Shown one piece after another: positions 49,073 to 58,597 of a stretch of 64,000 bases of DNA. Each line of letters starts with the position of its first letter. Position 1 is the stretch's first letter. The notes beneath the pieces are model-generated. The model was not told the origin of the DNA and did not search any database. It worked only from the letters and a program-made list of their open reading frames with translations. The position numbers and the translations under genes are program-made. This DNA is from Streptomyces narbonensis. Its GTDB lineage: Bacteria > Actinomycetota > Actinomycetes > Streptomycetales > Streptomycetaceae. The stretch is taken from NCBI RefSeq assembly GCF_014649015.1, contig NZ_BMSF01000010.1:248001-312000 (forward strand). The letters are read 5' to 3'.

Positions 49073-51250
49073 TCAGACTTCGTCGCCCCCCGCTCCTCCC
49101 TCCTCACCTGCGCAGATGGCCAGGACGTCGGCTCCGAAGCGATCGAGCTTGCGGATGCCGACGCCGGAGATCGAGGAGAGCTCCCCGTCGGTGGTCGGGA
49201 CGCGCTCGGCGATGGCCATGAGCGTCTTGTCGGTGAAGACGCAGTAGGCGGGCTGCGCCAGCTCCCGCGCCTGCTCGGAGCGCCAGTCGCGGAGCCGCTC
49301 GTAGAGTCCCTCGTCCATGTCCGAGGGGCAGTCCTCGCAGCGCATGAGCTTCATCGCGCCCGCCTCGGTGAGCGTCGCCCCGCAGACCCGGCACAGGACC
49401 GGGCCGCGCGGCTTGCGGCGGCCGCCGGCGAGACCGCGCTCGATGCCTCCGGCAGCGGCGGCCGTGGCGGAGCCGAGGGAGCCGGAGCCGGGGCGCAGAC
49501 CCTTGAGGAAGCGGCTGGGACGCCGGGAGGCGCGGCCGCCGGGGGCCCGGGACAGCGCCCAGGAGAGCGAGAGGTGGACGCGGGCCCGGGTGACGCCCAC
49601 GTACAGCAGGCGGCGCTCCTCCTCGACCTGCTCGTCGGTCTTGGCGTAGGTGATGGGCATCATGCCCTCGGTGAGACCGACGAGGAAGACGGCGTCCCAT
49701 TCGAGGCCCTTGGCCGCGTGCAGCGAGGCGAGGGTGACGCCCTGGACGGTCGGCGCGTGCTGGGCGGCGGCCCGCTCGTCGAGCTCGGCGACCAGGTCGG
49801 AGAGGGTGGCGCCGGGCTTGGCGCGGGCGAAGTCCTCGGCGAGCCGGACGAGCGCGGCGAGCGACTCCCAGCGGTCGCGGGCGGCGCCGGAGCCGGTCGG
49901 CGGCTGGGGGCTCCAGTTCTTGGTGGAGAGCACGGCCCTGACCTGTGCGGGCAGGTCCTCGGCGTCGTCGAGGAGGGAGTCGTTTCCGCCGGCGCGGGCC
50001 GCGCCACGCAGGGCGATGCCCGCTTCCCGTACCTCCTGCCTCTCGAAGAAGCGCTCGGCGCCGCGGAGCTGGTAGGGCACTCCTGCGTCGGCGAGGGCCT
50101 GTTCGTAGACCTCGGACTGGGCGTTGATCCGGTAGAGGACGGCGATCTCGCCGGCCGGGACGCCGGCGGCGATGAGGTCCCGGATGCGGCGGGCGGTGCC
50201 CTCGGCCTCGGCCGGTTCGTCGGCGTACTCCGTGTAGACGGGCTCGGGGCCCGGGTCCCGCTGGGAGATCAGCTCCAGGCGGTGCTCGGCGGCCCGGCCG
50301 CGGGCCTGGCTGAGCAGGCCGTTGGCGAGGTGGACGACCTGCGGGGTGGAGCGGTAGTCCCGGACGAGCTTGACCACCGTGGCGTTCGGGTGGCGGTTGC
50401 GGAAGTTCAGGAGGTGGTCGGGGGTGGCGCCGGTGAACGAGTAGATGGTCTGGCTGGCGTCGCCGACGACGCAGAGGTTGTCGCGGTCGCCGAGCCACAG
50501 GTCGAGCAGGCGCTGCTGGAGCGGGGAGACGTCCTGGTACTCGTCCACGACGAAGTGCTGGTACTGGCGGCGGATCTGCTCGGCGATGTCGTGCCGGTCC
50601 TGGAGGATGCCGACCGTGAGCAGCAGCACGTCCTCGAAGTCGATCACTGAGCGGTCGCGCTTGAGCTGCTCGTACAGCGCGTAGATCTGACTGATCTCGG
50701 CCGGGTCTCGCGGGGCGTCCCGGACGGACTTGGCGACCGCCGCCGGATAGTCGGCGGGGACCGTCTGGGTGACCTTGGCCCATTCGATCTCGCTCGTGAC
50801 GTCGCGCAGCTCGTTCCGGTCGAGGCGGACGCGGCAGCGGGCCGCCGCGTCGGCGACGAGCTGGATCTTCCGCTCCAGGAGCCGGGGCATGTCGCCGCCG
50901 ACGGCCTTCGGCCAGAAGAACTGGAGCTGACGCAGGGCGGCGGAGTGGAACGTCCGGGCCTGGACGCCCCCGGCCCCGAGCTGTCGGAGCCGGCCGCGCA
51001 TCTCGCCCGCGGCGCGGTTGGTGAAGGTGACGGCCAGCACACTGGCGGGCTGGAGTATGCCCGCCCGCACCCCGTACGCGATCCGGTGGGTGATGGCGCG
51101 CGTCTTGCCCGTGCCGGCTCCCGCCAGCACGCACACCGGGCCGCTCAGGGCCCGCGCGACCTCGCGCTGCTCGGGGTCGAGCCCGTCGAGCACCGCGTCG
51201 GCCGTCTCCGGGACCTGCGGGAAGAGAGTGGAGTGCGTTGCTGCTGTCAC
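49073..51250 (-). CDS. uvrD2: SF1A DNA helicase with HRDC domain, UvrD2 type
   Basis: A 725-residue 3'-5' helicase. Walker A is LAGAGTGKTRAI (about residue 43), motif II is VVDEYQDVSPLQQ, and motif VI is LLYVGVTRAR. The C-terminus contains a four-Cys segment (CRVCG...CEDCP) and an HRDC domain (last 70 residues), both typical of actinobacterial UvrD2. GTG 51250 was selected. It is divergent from mycoredoxin, whose SigR promoter lies in the shared 147-base gap. Its stop is close to the wblC promoter. Confidence 0.94.
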   Translation of the reverse strand: MTAATHSTLFPQVPETADAVLDGLDPEQREVARALSGPVCVLAGAGTGKTRAITHRIAYGVRAGILQPASVLAVTFTNRAAGEMRGRLRQLGAGGVQARTFHSAALRQLQFFWPKAVGGDMPRLLERKIQLVADAAARCRVRLDRNELRDVTSEIEWAKVTQTVPADYPAAVAKSVRDAPRDPAEISQIYALYEQLKRDRSVIDFEDVLLLTVGILQDRHDIAEQIRRQYQHFVVDEYQDVSPLQQRLLDLWLGDRDNLCVVGDASQTIYSFTGATPDHLLNFRNRHPNATVVKLVRDYRSTPQVVHLANGLLSQARGRAAEHRLELISQRDPGPEPVYTEYADEPAEAEGTARRIRDLIAAGVPAGEIAVLYRINAQSEVYEQALADAGVPYQLRGAERFFERQEVREAGIALRGAARAGGNDSLLDDAEDLPAQVRAVLSTKNWSPQPPTGSGAARDRWESLAALVRLAEDFARAKPGATLSDLVAELDERAAAQHAPTVQGVTLASLHAAKGLEWDAVFLVGLTEGMMPITYAKTDEQVEEERRLLYVGVTRARVHLSLSWALSRAPGGRASRRPSRFLKGLRPGSGSLGSATAAAAGGIERGLAGGRRKPRGPVLCRVCGATLTEAGAMKLMRCEDCPSDMDEGLYERLRDWRSEQARELAQPAYCVFTDKTLMAIAERVPTTDGELSSISGVGIRKLDRFGADVLAICAGEEGGAGGDEV

Positions 51251-51328
51251 CTGTCCATGCTGCCAGGTCCGGCGAGCGCGGTGCGGCGGCTTGTCCACAG
51301 GCGGGCGGCGCCGGTCATACGAATCCGG

Positions 51329-51354
51329 GGAATGGTCCGGCCCGGACGTACGTT
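51329..51354 (+). promoter_or_regulatory. SigR-dependent promoter of mycoredoxin
   Basis: GGAAT (51329-51333) and GTT (51352-51354) are separated by exactly 18 bases, matching GGAAT-N18-GTT. Predicted transcription start is near 51361. The spacer GGTCCGGCCCGGACGTAC carries a GTCCGG/CCGGAC palindrome like that in the sigR promoter. Confidence 0.9.
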
Positions 51355-51397
51355 CTCCCTCTCGGCACCCGTCCGCGAACAAGAGGAGCGCCAGGTC

Positions 51398-51640
51398 ATG
51401 CAGGGCACTGTGACGATGTACAGCACCACGTGGTGCGGCTACTGCCGTCGGCTGAAGAGCCAGATGGACCGCGAGGGCATCGCGTACTCGGAGATCAACA
51501 TCGAGCAGGACCCGGAGTCGGCGGCGTTCGTCGAGAAGGCCAACGGCGGCAACCAGACCGTGCCGACCGTCCTCTTCCCGGACGGCTCGACCCTGACGAA
51601 CCCCTCGCTCGCGCAGGTCAAGCAGAAGATCGGCGTCTGA
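51398..51640 (+). CDS. mrx1: Mycoredoxin (glutaredoxin-like, CGYC)
   Basis: An 80-residue glutaredoxin-fold protein with active-site WCGYC (Cys13, Cys16) and the cis-Pro segment TVPTVLF. It reduces mycothiolated proteins using mycothiol and mycothiol disulfide reductase. GAGGAG lies eleven bases upstream of ATG 51398. A SigR promoter makes it a predicted disulfide-stress gene. Confidence 0.94.
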   Translation: MQGTVTMYSTTWCGYCRRLKSQMDREGIAYSEINIEQDPESAAFVEKANGGNQTVPTVLFPDGSTLTNPSLAQVKQKIGV

Positions 51641-51670
51641 GCCCGGGACACCCTGGGCCCAGGACACACG

Positions 51671-51706
51671 AAACCCCCGGCGGGCGGCACGCCCGGCCGG
51701 GGGTTT
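51671..51706. terminator. Bidirectional terminator between mycoredoxin and nudC
   Basis: AAACCCCCGGC (51671-51681) pairs with GCCGGGGGTTT (51696-51706). An inner 5-bp stem GGGCG/CGCCC extends it. It sits between convergent genes. Confidence 0.9.
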
Positions 51707-51724
51707 CCTGTCGCGCGGACCGGC

Positions 51725-52690
51725 TCAGACCACGTCGCCCGGCTTCGGCAGCGGCTTGCCGTACCAGAGCTCGATCAGCCGGGAGGCGATCGAGATGCCG
51801 TACGGGGGCAGCACCTCACCGGACTCGAAGGCGGCGGCGAGGTCCTCGCGGGAGAACCAGCGGGCCTCGTGTATCTCCTCGCCGTCCACGTTTATCTCCG
51901 AGGAGGTGGCGCGGGCGAAGAAGCCCAGCATGAGGCTGGACGGGAAGGGCCAGGGCTGGCTGGCGATGTAGTCGACCTCGCCGACCGTGACGCCGGCCTC
52001 CTCGAAGACCTCCCGCGCCACCGACTGCTCGATGGACTCGCCGGGCTCGACGAAGCCGGCCAGGGTCGAGAAGCGGCCCTCCGGCCAGTGCACCTGGCGG
52101 CCCAGCAGGGCACGGTCCTGGTCGTCCGTGACCAGCATGATGACCGCCGGGTCGGTACGCGGGTAGTGCTCGGCGCCGCAGGCCTGGCAGCGGCGGATGT
52201 GCCCGGCGGCGGCGATGACGGTGCGCTCGCCGCAGCGCGAGCAGAAGCGGTGGAGCCGCTGCCAGTTCTCCAGGGCGACGGCGTGCACCATGAGGCCCGC
52301 GTCCCGGTCCGAGAGCAGCAGGCCCGCCTCGCGCAGCCCCGCGGGCCGGGCGGACTGGTCCATGCGGCCGGGCAGGGAGTCCTTCTGGAGCGCGAAGTAC
52401 GACACCCCGTCGGCGTCCGTGCCGAGGAAGTAGCGGTGGGTCTCGGTGACCGGGGCCTCGAACGCCGGGGTCATGACGAGCTCGGTGGTGCCGTCGGGCC
52501 GGTCGTCGATGAGCACCTGCCCCCCGGAGACCACGAAGACCCGGGTCGTGGGGTGGCTCCAGGCCGCCGCCAGCCACGCCTCGTCGAGGCGGTGGTGAGC
52601 AGCCCGGTCGATGCCGGTCGGTGCGGTCAGCGAGATCGGGCGGTCCGGCCGGTCCGGCCCGACCGTTGACGCGTGCTTCAAGTTGCTCAC
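51725..52690 (-). CDS. nudC: NAD+ diphosphatase / deNADding Nudix hydrolase NudC
   Basis: A 321-residue Nudix enzyme. An N-terminal domain of about 150 residues precedes a zinc ribbon (CSRCGE...CQACG). The Nudix box GFVEPGESIEQSVAREVFEEAG (two pieces) follows, and the NADH-pyrophosphatase signature SQPWPFPSSLM lies downstream. It cleaves NAD(H) and NAD-capped RNA ends. GTG 52690 gives VSNLKHASTVG. It lies downstream of the M20 peptidase with a 35-base gap. Confidence 0.94.
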   Translation of the reverse strand: MSNLKHASTVGPDRPDRPISLTAPTGIDRAAHHRLDEAWLAAAWSHPTTRVFVVSGGQVLIDDRPDGTTELVMTPAFEAPVTETHRYFLGTDADGVSYFALQKDSLPGRMDQSARPAGLREAGLLLSDRDAGLMVHAVALENWQRLHRFCSRCGERTVIAAAGHIRRCQACGAEHYPRTDPAVIMLVTDDQDRALLGRQVHWPEGRFSTLAGFVEPGESIEQSVAREVFEEAGVTVGEVDYIASQPWPFPSSLMLGFFARATSSEINVDGEEIHEARWFSREDLAAAFESGEVLPPYGISIASRLIELWYGKPLPKPGDVV

Positions 52691-52725
52691 AGGTGCTTCC
52701 AGCTCCCCCGGATCGGTGTGTGGGT

Positions 52726-54144
52726 TCAGCGCGCGGCGGTGTGGAGGGCGGCGGGCAGGTCGCCCCACAGGTGAGCCGTGGTCTCGACGCCCTTCATGAG
52801 GAGATCGAGCTCGATCTTCTCGTTGGGGGCGTGCCAGCCGTCGGACGGGACGGAGATGCCCAGGAACAGTACGGGCGCGTCCAGGACGTCCTGGAGGTCG
52901 GCGGCCGGTCCCGAGCCGCCCTCGCGGGTGTAGCGGACCTTGGCACCGTCGAAGGCGCGGCTCATGGCCCCGGCCACGGCCTTGAGGGCGGGGTGGTCGA
53001 GGGGGGTGAGGCAGGGGCGGGTCGGGGCCCCGAAGACGATCTCGTACCGGATGCCGGCGGGGACGAGCCCGGACAGCCAGTCCCGTACGGCGAGCTCGAT
53101 CTTGCCCGGGTCCTGGCCGGCGACCAGCCGGAACGACAGCTTCAGCTGGGCGGAGGCGGGGACGATCGTCTTGCCGCCGGGGCCCTGGTAGCCGCCGCCG
53201 ATGCCGTTGACCTCGGCGGTGGGGCGGGCCCAGACCCGCTCCAGGGTGGTGAAGCCGGCCTCGCCGAGCGTGCCGTGGGACTTGGCCGTACGCAGCCAGG
53301 CGTCCTCGTCGAAGGGGAGCTCGGCGACGAGGGCGCGCTCGGCGTCGGAGAGCTCGGTGACGCCCTCGTAGAAGCCGGGGATCGCGACGCGCTCGGTCTC
53401 GTCGTGGAGGGCGGCGACGATCCGGCCGGCGACGGTGGCCGGGTTGGGCACGGCACCGCCGAAGGAGCCGGAGTGGATGTCCTGGTCGGGGCCGTACAGC
53501 TCGATCTCGCAGTCGGCGACCCCGCGCATGCCGGTGCACACGGTGGGGGTCGTCTCGGACCACATGCCGGTGTCGGAAACGATCACGGCGTCGGCGGCGA
53601 GCCGCTCGGCGTGGGTCTCGACGAGCTCGCGGAAGTGCGGCGAACCGGACTCCTCCTCGCCCTCCACGATCAGCTTCAGGTTGACGGCGGGGGCGGTGCG
53701 GCCGGTCGCGGCGAGGTGTGCGCGGACCCCGAGTGTGTGGAAGAACACCTGCCCCTTGTCGTCGGCGGCGCCCCGCGCGTACATCCGGCCGTCGATGACG
53801 GTCGGCTCGAAGGGCTCCGTGTGCCAGCCGTCCTCGCGGGCCGCGGGCTGGACGTCGTGGTGGCCGTAGACGAGGACCGTCGGGGCGTCCGGGTCTCCGG
53901 ACGGCCACTCGGCGAAGACCGCCGGGGCGCCGTCCGTCTCCCACACCTCGACCGTGGCGAAGCCGGTCTCCGTGAGCTTGGCGGCGAGCCACTGGGCGCT
54001 GCGGCGTACGTCCCCGGCGCGGTCCGGCTGCGCCGAGACGGAGGGGATGCGCAGCCACTCGGCGAGGTCGCCGAGGAAGGTGGCGCGATGCTGCTCGATG
54101 TACGTACGCACGGCGTGGACGGCGCTGTCCGGGGTCTCGCTCAT
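52726..54144 (-). CDS. M20-family dipeptidase/metallopeptidase
   Basis: A 472-residue dizinc peptidase. The metal region VLVYGHHDVQPA (about residues 88-99), bridging ARGAADDKGQ and catalytic EGEEESGS are intact. The lid domain holds DIHSGSFGGAVPNP. It resembles ArgE/CNDP-type dipeptidases; whether it acts on dipeptides or N-acyl compounds is open. ATG 54144 is used, 10 bases after the adnB stop, so it is likely in the adnB transcript. Confidence 0.93.
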   Translation of the reverse strand: MSETPDSAVHAVRTYIEQHRATFLGDLAEWLRIPSVSAQPDRAGDVRRSAQWLAAKLTETGFATVEVWETDGAPAVFAEWPSGDPDAPTVLVYGHHDVQPAAREDGWHTEPFEPTVIDGRMYARGAADDKGQVFFHTLGVRAHLAATGRTAPAVNLKLIVEGEEESGSPHFRELVETHAERLAADAVIVSDTGMWSETTPTVCTGMRGVADCEIELYGPDQDIHSGSFGGAVPNPATVAGRIVAALHDETERVAIPGFYEGVTELSDAERALVAELPFDEDAWLRTAKSHGTLGEAGFTTLERVWARPTAEVNGIGGGYQGPGGKTIVPASAQLKLSFRLVAGQDPGKIELAVRDWLSGLVPAGIRYEIVFGAPTRPCLTPLDHPALKAVAGAMSRAFDGAKVRYTREGGSGPAADLQDVLDAPVLFLGISVPSDGWHAPNEKIELDLLMKGVETTAHLWGDLPAALHTAAR

Positions 54145-54154
54145 GCCTCCGAGC

Positions 54155-57100
54155 CTATCCGGCGCCGGGGGGTGCCTCGGCAAGGAGGAGGGCCTCCAGC
54201 TCCGCACGCCCCGGCAGGCGGGCGGGGCGGGCGACCTCACCCGTCCGGACGTAGACGAAGGCGGCCGTGACGTCCTCGGGTGCGAGGCCGTGCTGCTCGG
54301 CCCAGGCGAGCCGGTAGATCGCGAGCTGGAGGGGGTCGGCGGTGCGGTGGTGGCTGGTCTTCCAGTCGACGATCTCGTACGCGCCGGTGTCCGGGTCCCG
54401 GTAGACGGCGTCGATCCGGCCCCGGACGACCCGGCCCGCGAGCGTGAGGTGGACGGGGACCTCGACGCGGTACGGGGAGCGGTGGGCGTACGGCGTGCGG
54501 CCGAAGGCCTCCTTGAGGGAGTCGAGGTCCCGCTCGTCGAGGATCTCGGGCTCTCCGGCGAAGTCCTCGCCGCCGGGCAGCTCCTCCGGGCCGAGGAACG
54601 GCAGCGGCAGCTCCTCGAAGCGGGACTCCACCCAGGCGTGGAAGCGGGTGCCCCGGCGGGCCGCGGGCTGCGGCGGCTTGGGCATGGGGCGGGCCAGGTC
54701 CTGGGCGAAGCCGTCGGGGTCGGCGGCGAGGCGCAGCACCTGGGAGGCGGACAGGTAGGCGGGCAGCAGGACGTCCCGGGTCGTCGCGCGGGCGCGGCGG
54801 AGTTCGGTGGTGAGCGCGGTGAGGTCGCGGTCCCAGGAGGCGATGGTGCGGGCGTCCTCGGGGGTGAGGTGGTTGTACGGCTCCTCCGAGGGCGCCTCGG
54901 GCTCCCTCGGCGGCGGGACCGCGTCCTTGTGGAGGTCCTCCGGGAGGGTCTCTTCGTCCCAGAAGGGTTCCTCCTCCTCGGGCCAGTGGTCCTGGGGGAA
55001 CGGTTCCGAGCGGTGGGGCGCTGCGCTGGGGGCGTTGTGCCCACCCGTTCCGCCTTGCGGAACGTATGCCCACAACGCGGTGCGGACGAGACCCGCCGCC
55101 TCCTGGCGGCGCCTGAAGGACTCCGCGTCCAGTGGCAGTGGCCAGGCCCGGTCACGGTCCGGTTCCGCCAGGGACGGGTTCTCCGTGTCCGGTTCCGGTT
55201 CTTCCGCCCAGGACTCGATGTCGCCGTGGCCGGCCTCACAGTGTTCGTACAGGGCCTGGAGGAAGGCCGAGGGGCCCCGGGGCTTCTTCTGGGACGGGCC
55301 CCACCAGTGGGCCGAGCCGAGGAGGAGGGAGCGGGGGCGCGTGAAGGTGACGTAGCCGAGGCGGAGCTCCTCCGTGTGCTGGTGGTCCCGCATGGCGTTC
55401 TTGAACGACGTGAGGGACTTGGCGTCCCAGGAGTCGATCCCCGGCAGCGTCTCCGCGTCGCCGCGCAGGGCGTGCGGGAGCACCTGGGGCTGCGAGGTCC
55501 AGGCCTCTCGGGCGCGGGCGCTCGGGAACGCTCCTGCGACGAGACCGGGGGCGGCGACGACGTCCCACTCCAGGCCTTTGGACTTGTGGGCGGTGAGGAC
55601 CTTCACCGTGTTCTCGCCGCCCGGGAGGGCGTTGTCGAGGCCCTTCTCGAACTGGACCGCCGTGCGCAGGAAGCCGAGGAAGGCGAGCAGGCTCGCCTCG
55701 CCGTCGAGGGAGGCGAAGCCGGCGGCGATGTCCAGGAAGTTCGAGAGGGTCTCGCGGCGGCGGGCGGCCAGCGCGTGCGGGGAGGCCGAGAGCTCGACCT
55801 CCAGGCCGGTCGCGGCGAGAATCCGGTGCAGGACGTCCATGAGCGGGTCGGCGAGCGAGGTGCGCAGGGCGCGCAGCTCGGCGGCGAGGCGGGCGAAGCG
55901 GACCCGGGCCTCGGCGGAGAAGGGCAGGCCGTCGTCGGCGGCGCCGCCGGAGTCCAGGAAGGTGTCGAGCGCGTCGGCGAGCGAGACGACCTCCGCCGGG
56001 TCGACGCCCTCGACGGCGGCGGCGAGCCGCTGCTCGGGGTCCGGGTCGCCGGCGCCGCGGTGAACGAGGAGGCGGGCGCGGCGGCCGAGGAGGGCCAGGT
56101 CGCGGGGGCCGATCCGCCAGCGGGGGCCGGTGAGGAGGCGGACGAGGGAGGCGTTGGCCCCCGGGTCCTGGAGGACCTCGCAGACGGCGACGAGGTCGGC
56201 GATCTCGGGCAGGTGGAGGAGGCCGGAGAGGCCGACGACCTCGACGGGCACGTCACGGGCGACGAGCGCGGCGTGGATCGCGGGGAAGTCGGTGGCGGTC
56301 CGGCACAGGACGGCGATCTCACCGGGCTCTCGGCCGGTGCGGACGAGGTGGGCGAGGGAGTCGGCCAGCCAGTCGATCTCCTCGGCGTGGGTGGGGAGGA
56401 GCGCGATGCGGACGCTGCCGTCCTGCTCGGCGCCCGGCGCGGGGCGCAGGGCCTCCACGCCCGCGTGCATGGCGCGCAGGGGGGCGGCGAGGCCGTTGGC
56501 GAGGTCGAGGAGCCGGCCGCCGCTGCGCCGGTTCTCGGAGAGCGAGTAGCGGCTCGCGGGGGTGCCGTCGGCGTGCGGGAAGTGCTCGGGGAAGTCGTCC
56601 AGGTTGGCGACGGAGGCACCGCGCCAGCCGTAGATGGCCTGGCAGGGGTCGCCGACGGCGGTGACCGCGTGTCCGGTGGCGATGCCGGTGGGGCCCTGGC
56701 CGAAGAGGCCGGAGAGCAGCAGTCGCTGGGCGACGGAGGTGTCCTGGTACTCGTCGAGGAGGACGACCCGGAACTCCTCGCGCAGCAGGGCCCCGACCTC
56801 GGGCCGGGTGGTGGCGAGCTCGGCGGAGAGGGCGATCTGGTCGCCGAAGTCGAGCAGGTCGCGGGAGCGCTTGGCGGCGCGGTAGCGGACGACGAGGTCG
56901 AGCAGCTCGCGACGGGCGGCGGTGGCCTCGGGGATCTTGCGCAGTTCGGCGTTGCTGAGCTTGGCGCCGGCGAGCGTGGTCAGCAGCTCGGAGTCGTACG
57001 CCCTGAGGTCCCGGGGCCGTACGAGGTGCTCGGCGAGCTCGCCGTCGAGGGCGAGGAGGTCGGTGACGAGGGTCGGGAAGGACTTGGTCAGCGCCGGGTA

Positions 57101-57565
57101 CGGGCCGGGGGCCTCGCGCAGCACGCGCGCGGCGAGCTGGTAGCGGGTGGCGTCGGCGAGGAGCCGGGCGGTGGGCTCCAGACCGATGCGGAGGCCGTGG
57201 TCGGTGAGGAGCTGTCCGGCGAAGGCGTGGTACGTGGAGATGCGGGGCTCGCCGGGGGGCTCGTCCGGGTCGATGACGTCGGGATCGGTCACCCCGGCTC
57301 GGACGAGGGCGGTGCGGACGCGCTCGGCGAGTTCGCCGGCGGCCTTGTTGGTGAAGGTGAGGCCCAGGACCTGCTCGGGGGCGACCTGTCCCGTACCGAC
57401 CAGCCAGACCACGCGGGCGGCCATGACCGTCGTCTTGCCGGAGCCGGCTCCGGCCACGACGACCTGCGGGGCGAGCGGCGCGGTGATGCAGGCCGTCTGC
57501 TCCGGGGTGAACGGGATGCCGAGGAGCTCCTTGAGCTGCTCGGGGTCGGTGAGGTGTGCGGTCAC
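54155..57565 (-). CDS. adnB: AdnB-type helicase-nuclease subunit
   Basis: This 1136-residue protein belongs to the actinobacterial RecBCD-like AdnAB double-strand-break resection complex. The N-terminal UvrD-like motor has VVAGAGSGKTTVMAARVVWLV, LLDEYQDTSVAQR and VGDPCQAIYGWRG. The C-terminal RecB-like nuclease has GRIDAVYRD and IVDWKTS. GTG 57565 (VTAHLTDPEQL) is used; a GTG eight codons upstream is in frame. A palindromic DNA element lies within the variable segment near residues 829-844. It is separated from adnA by two secreted-protein genes. Confidence 0.93.
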   Translation of the reverse strand: MTAHLTDPEQLKELLGIPFTPEQTACITAPLAPQVVVAGAGSGKTTVMAARVVWLVGTGQVAPEQVLGLTFTNKAAGELAERVRTALVRAGVTDPDVIDPDEPPGEPRISTYHAFAGQLLTDHGLRIGLEPTARLLADATRYQLAARVLREAPGPYPALTKSFPTLVTDLLALDGELAEHLVRPRDLRAYDSELLTTLAGAKLSNAELRKIPEATAARRELLDLVVRYRAAKRSRDLLDFGDQIALSAELATTRPEVGALLREEFRVVLLDEYQDTSVAQRLLLSGLFGQGPTGIATGHAVTAVGDPCQAIYGWRGASVANLDDFPEHFPHADGTPASRYSLSENRRSGGRLLDLANGLAAPLRAMHAGVEALRPAPGAEQDGSVRIALLPTHAEEIDWLADSLAHLVRTGREPGEIAVLCRTATDFPAIHAALVARDVPVEVVGLSGLLHLPEIADLVAVCEVLQDPGANASLVRLLTGPRWRIGPRDLALLGRRARLLVHRGAGDPDPEQRLAAAVEGVDPAEVVSLADALDTFLDSGGAADDGLPFSAEARVRFARLAAELRALRTSLADPLMDVLHRILAATGLEVELSASPHALAARRRETLSNFLDIAAGFASLDGEASLLAFLGFLRTAVQFEKGLDNALPGGENTVKVLTAHKSKGLEWDVVAAPGLVAGAFPSARAREAWTSQPQVLPHALRGDAETLPGIDSWDAKSLTSFKNAMRDHQHTEELRLGYVTFTRPRSLLLGSAHWWGPSQKKPRGPSAFLQALYEHCEAGHGDIESWAEEPEPDTENPSLAEPDRDRAWPLPLDAESFRRRQEAAGLVRTALWAYVPQGGTGGHNAPSAAPHRSEPFPQDHWPEEEEPFWDEETLPEDLHKDAVPPPREPEAPSEEPYNHLTPEDARTIASWDRDLTALTTELRRARATTRDVLLPAYLSASQVLRLAADPDGFAQDLARPMPKPPQPAARRGTRFHAWVESRFEELPLPFLGPEELPGGEDFAGEPEILDERDLDSLKEAFGRTPYAHRSPYRVEVPVHLTLAGRVVRGRIDAVYRDPDTGAYEIVDWKTSHHRTADPLQLAIYRLAWAEQHGLAPEDVTAAFVYVRTGEVARPARLPGRAELEALLLAEAPPGAG
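55032..55078. repeat. Palindromic element inside adnB
   Basis: Outer arms GCGTTGTG (55032-55039) / CACAACGC (55071-55078) and inner arms CGTTCCGC (55046-55053) / GCGGAACG (55057-55064) enclose a 3-base loop, with a 6x6 internal loop. Nearly the same DNA occurs in adnA at 61544-61587 but is read in another frame there. Confidence 0.88.
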
Positions 57566-57651
57566 CTCAAAGAGGCTAACGCGGCCCACCGACAGTGCGG
57601 CCGCGCGCGGGATCCCCGACCGGCCGGGCGCGGCTCACGCTGTGGTCCGGA

Positions 57652-58518
57652 TCACGCGCTCGTGCCCTCGTCCAGCTTCGACAGGTCCACCGTCTCGTCG
57701 GCGGGCGGGACGGTCACGTCCACGGGTTCGTCGAACTCGGAGAGCGTCATGGAGCCGGGTTCCTCGCCGCCCGTCTTGTCGATCTTGAGGATGTACGGCT
57801 TTCCCTCCTGGGAGACGGAGACGGTGGTGGTCTCGGGTGCGGCCGTCTCCTCGGCGCTCGTCTCGTCGCCGGTGTCTTTCTTCACGAGCGTCGCGACGGG
57901 GGTGCCGTCCACCTCGCCGTCGGGCCCGCGCTTCAGGTCGCCCGGCGCCCCCTTCTCCTCGTCCAGGGAGGCGAGGAGGCCTTCCAGGTCGCAGACCTCG
58001 CTGAGGTCACTGGCGCCCGCCTGCCCCGGGGCGATCTTCAGCCAGCGGCCCTTGACGAGCTCGATCGTGGCGTCGATCTGCCCCTCGGGCACGCCCTGGC
58101 CGGCCATGGAGACGCGCCAGAAGGCCTCGTCGCCCTTCATGTACGTGAAGTCGTCGACGCGGCGCAGTTCGGAGGTGCCGCCGCCGATCTTCATCAGGCC
58201 GGTGCACTCGTCGCGCTCGTTGACGGCGAAGTCGATGTCCAGCGCCTCGCCGTCGGTCACGACCCGGCCCGTCATGCGGAGCGAGGTCGCGGACTGGGTG
58301 GCGGTGACCGCCCGGTCCGCGATCTCCTCCGGGGTGAGGTCCGCGAAGGGATCCGGTGAGGGGGAGGGGGCGAGCGCCAACGCGAGGGGTGCGGCCTCCT
58401 GGACCGCCGCCCCGGCCGCTGTCGGGGGCGCCGCCCAGGCCGCCGCGGACGCGGGTCCCGCGACGGCGACGGCGGCACAGACGACGGCTGCGGCGCGGAG
58501 CTTTCGGTGGGACGCCAT
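57652..58518 (-). CDS. Secreted LppX/LprAFG-like protein without lipobox
   Basis: A 288-residue paralogue of the next gene. The signal peptide (about residues 1-29) ends SAAAWAAPP, a signal peptidase I type site. The Cys at residue 14 is inside the hydrophobic core, so lipid anchoring is not predicted. The mature region shares AD/AVTATQSATSLRMTG, DFTYMKGDEAFWR, KGRWLKIAPG and the final PPADETVDLSKL layout with its neighbour. The family resembles actinobacterial LppX-type hydrophobic carriers; ligand unknown. It lies between adnA and adnB. Confidence 0.82.
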   Translation of the reverse strand: MASHRKLRAAAVVCAAVAVAGPASAAAWAAPPTAAGAAVQEAAPLALALAPSPSPDPFADLTPEEIADRAVTATQSATSLRMTGRVVTDGEALDIDFAVNERDECTGLMKIGGGTSELRRVDDFTYMKGDEAFWRVSMAGQGVPEGQIDATIELVKGRWLKIAPGQAGASDLSEVCDLEGLLASLDEEKGAPGDLKRGPDGEVDGTPVATLVKKDTGDETSAEETAAPETTTVSVSQEGKPYILKIDKTGGEEPGSMTLSEFDEPVDVTVPPADETVDLSKLDEGTSA

Positions 58519-58597
58519 GCGAGCCTCCTCGCGGATTCCCCGGCCCCTGTCCACCAGGGTCGCCCCACGCGCGCGTGCCCGCGACCGGACGGGGCGG

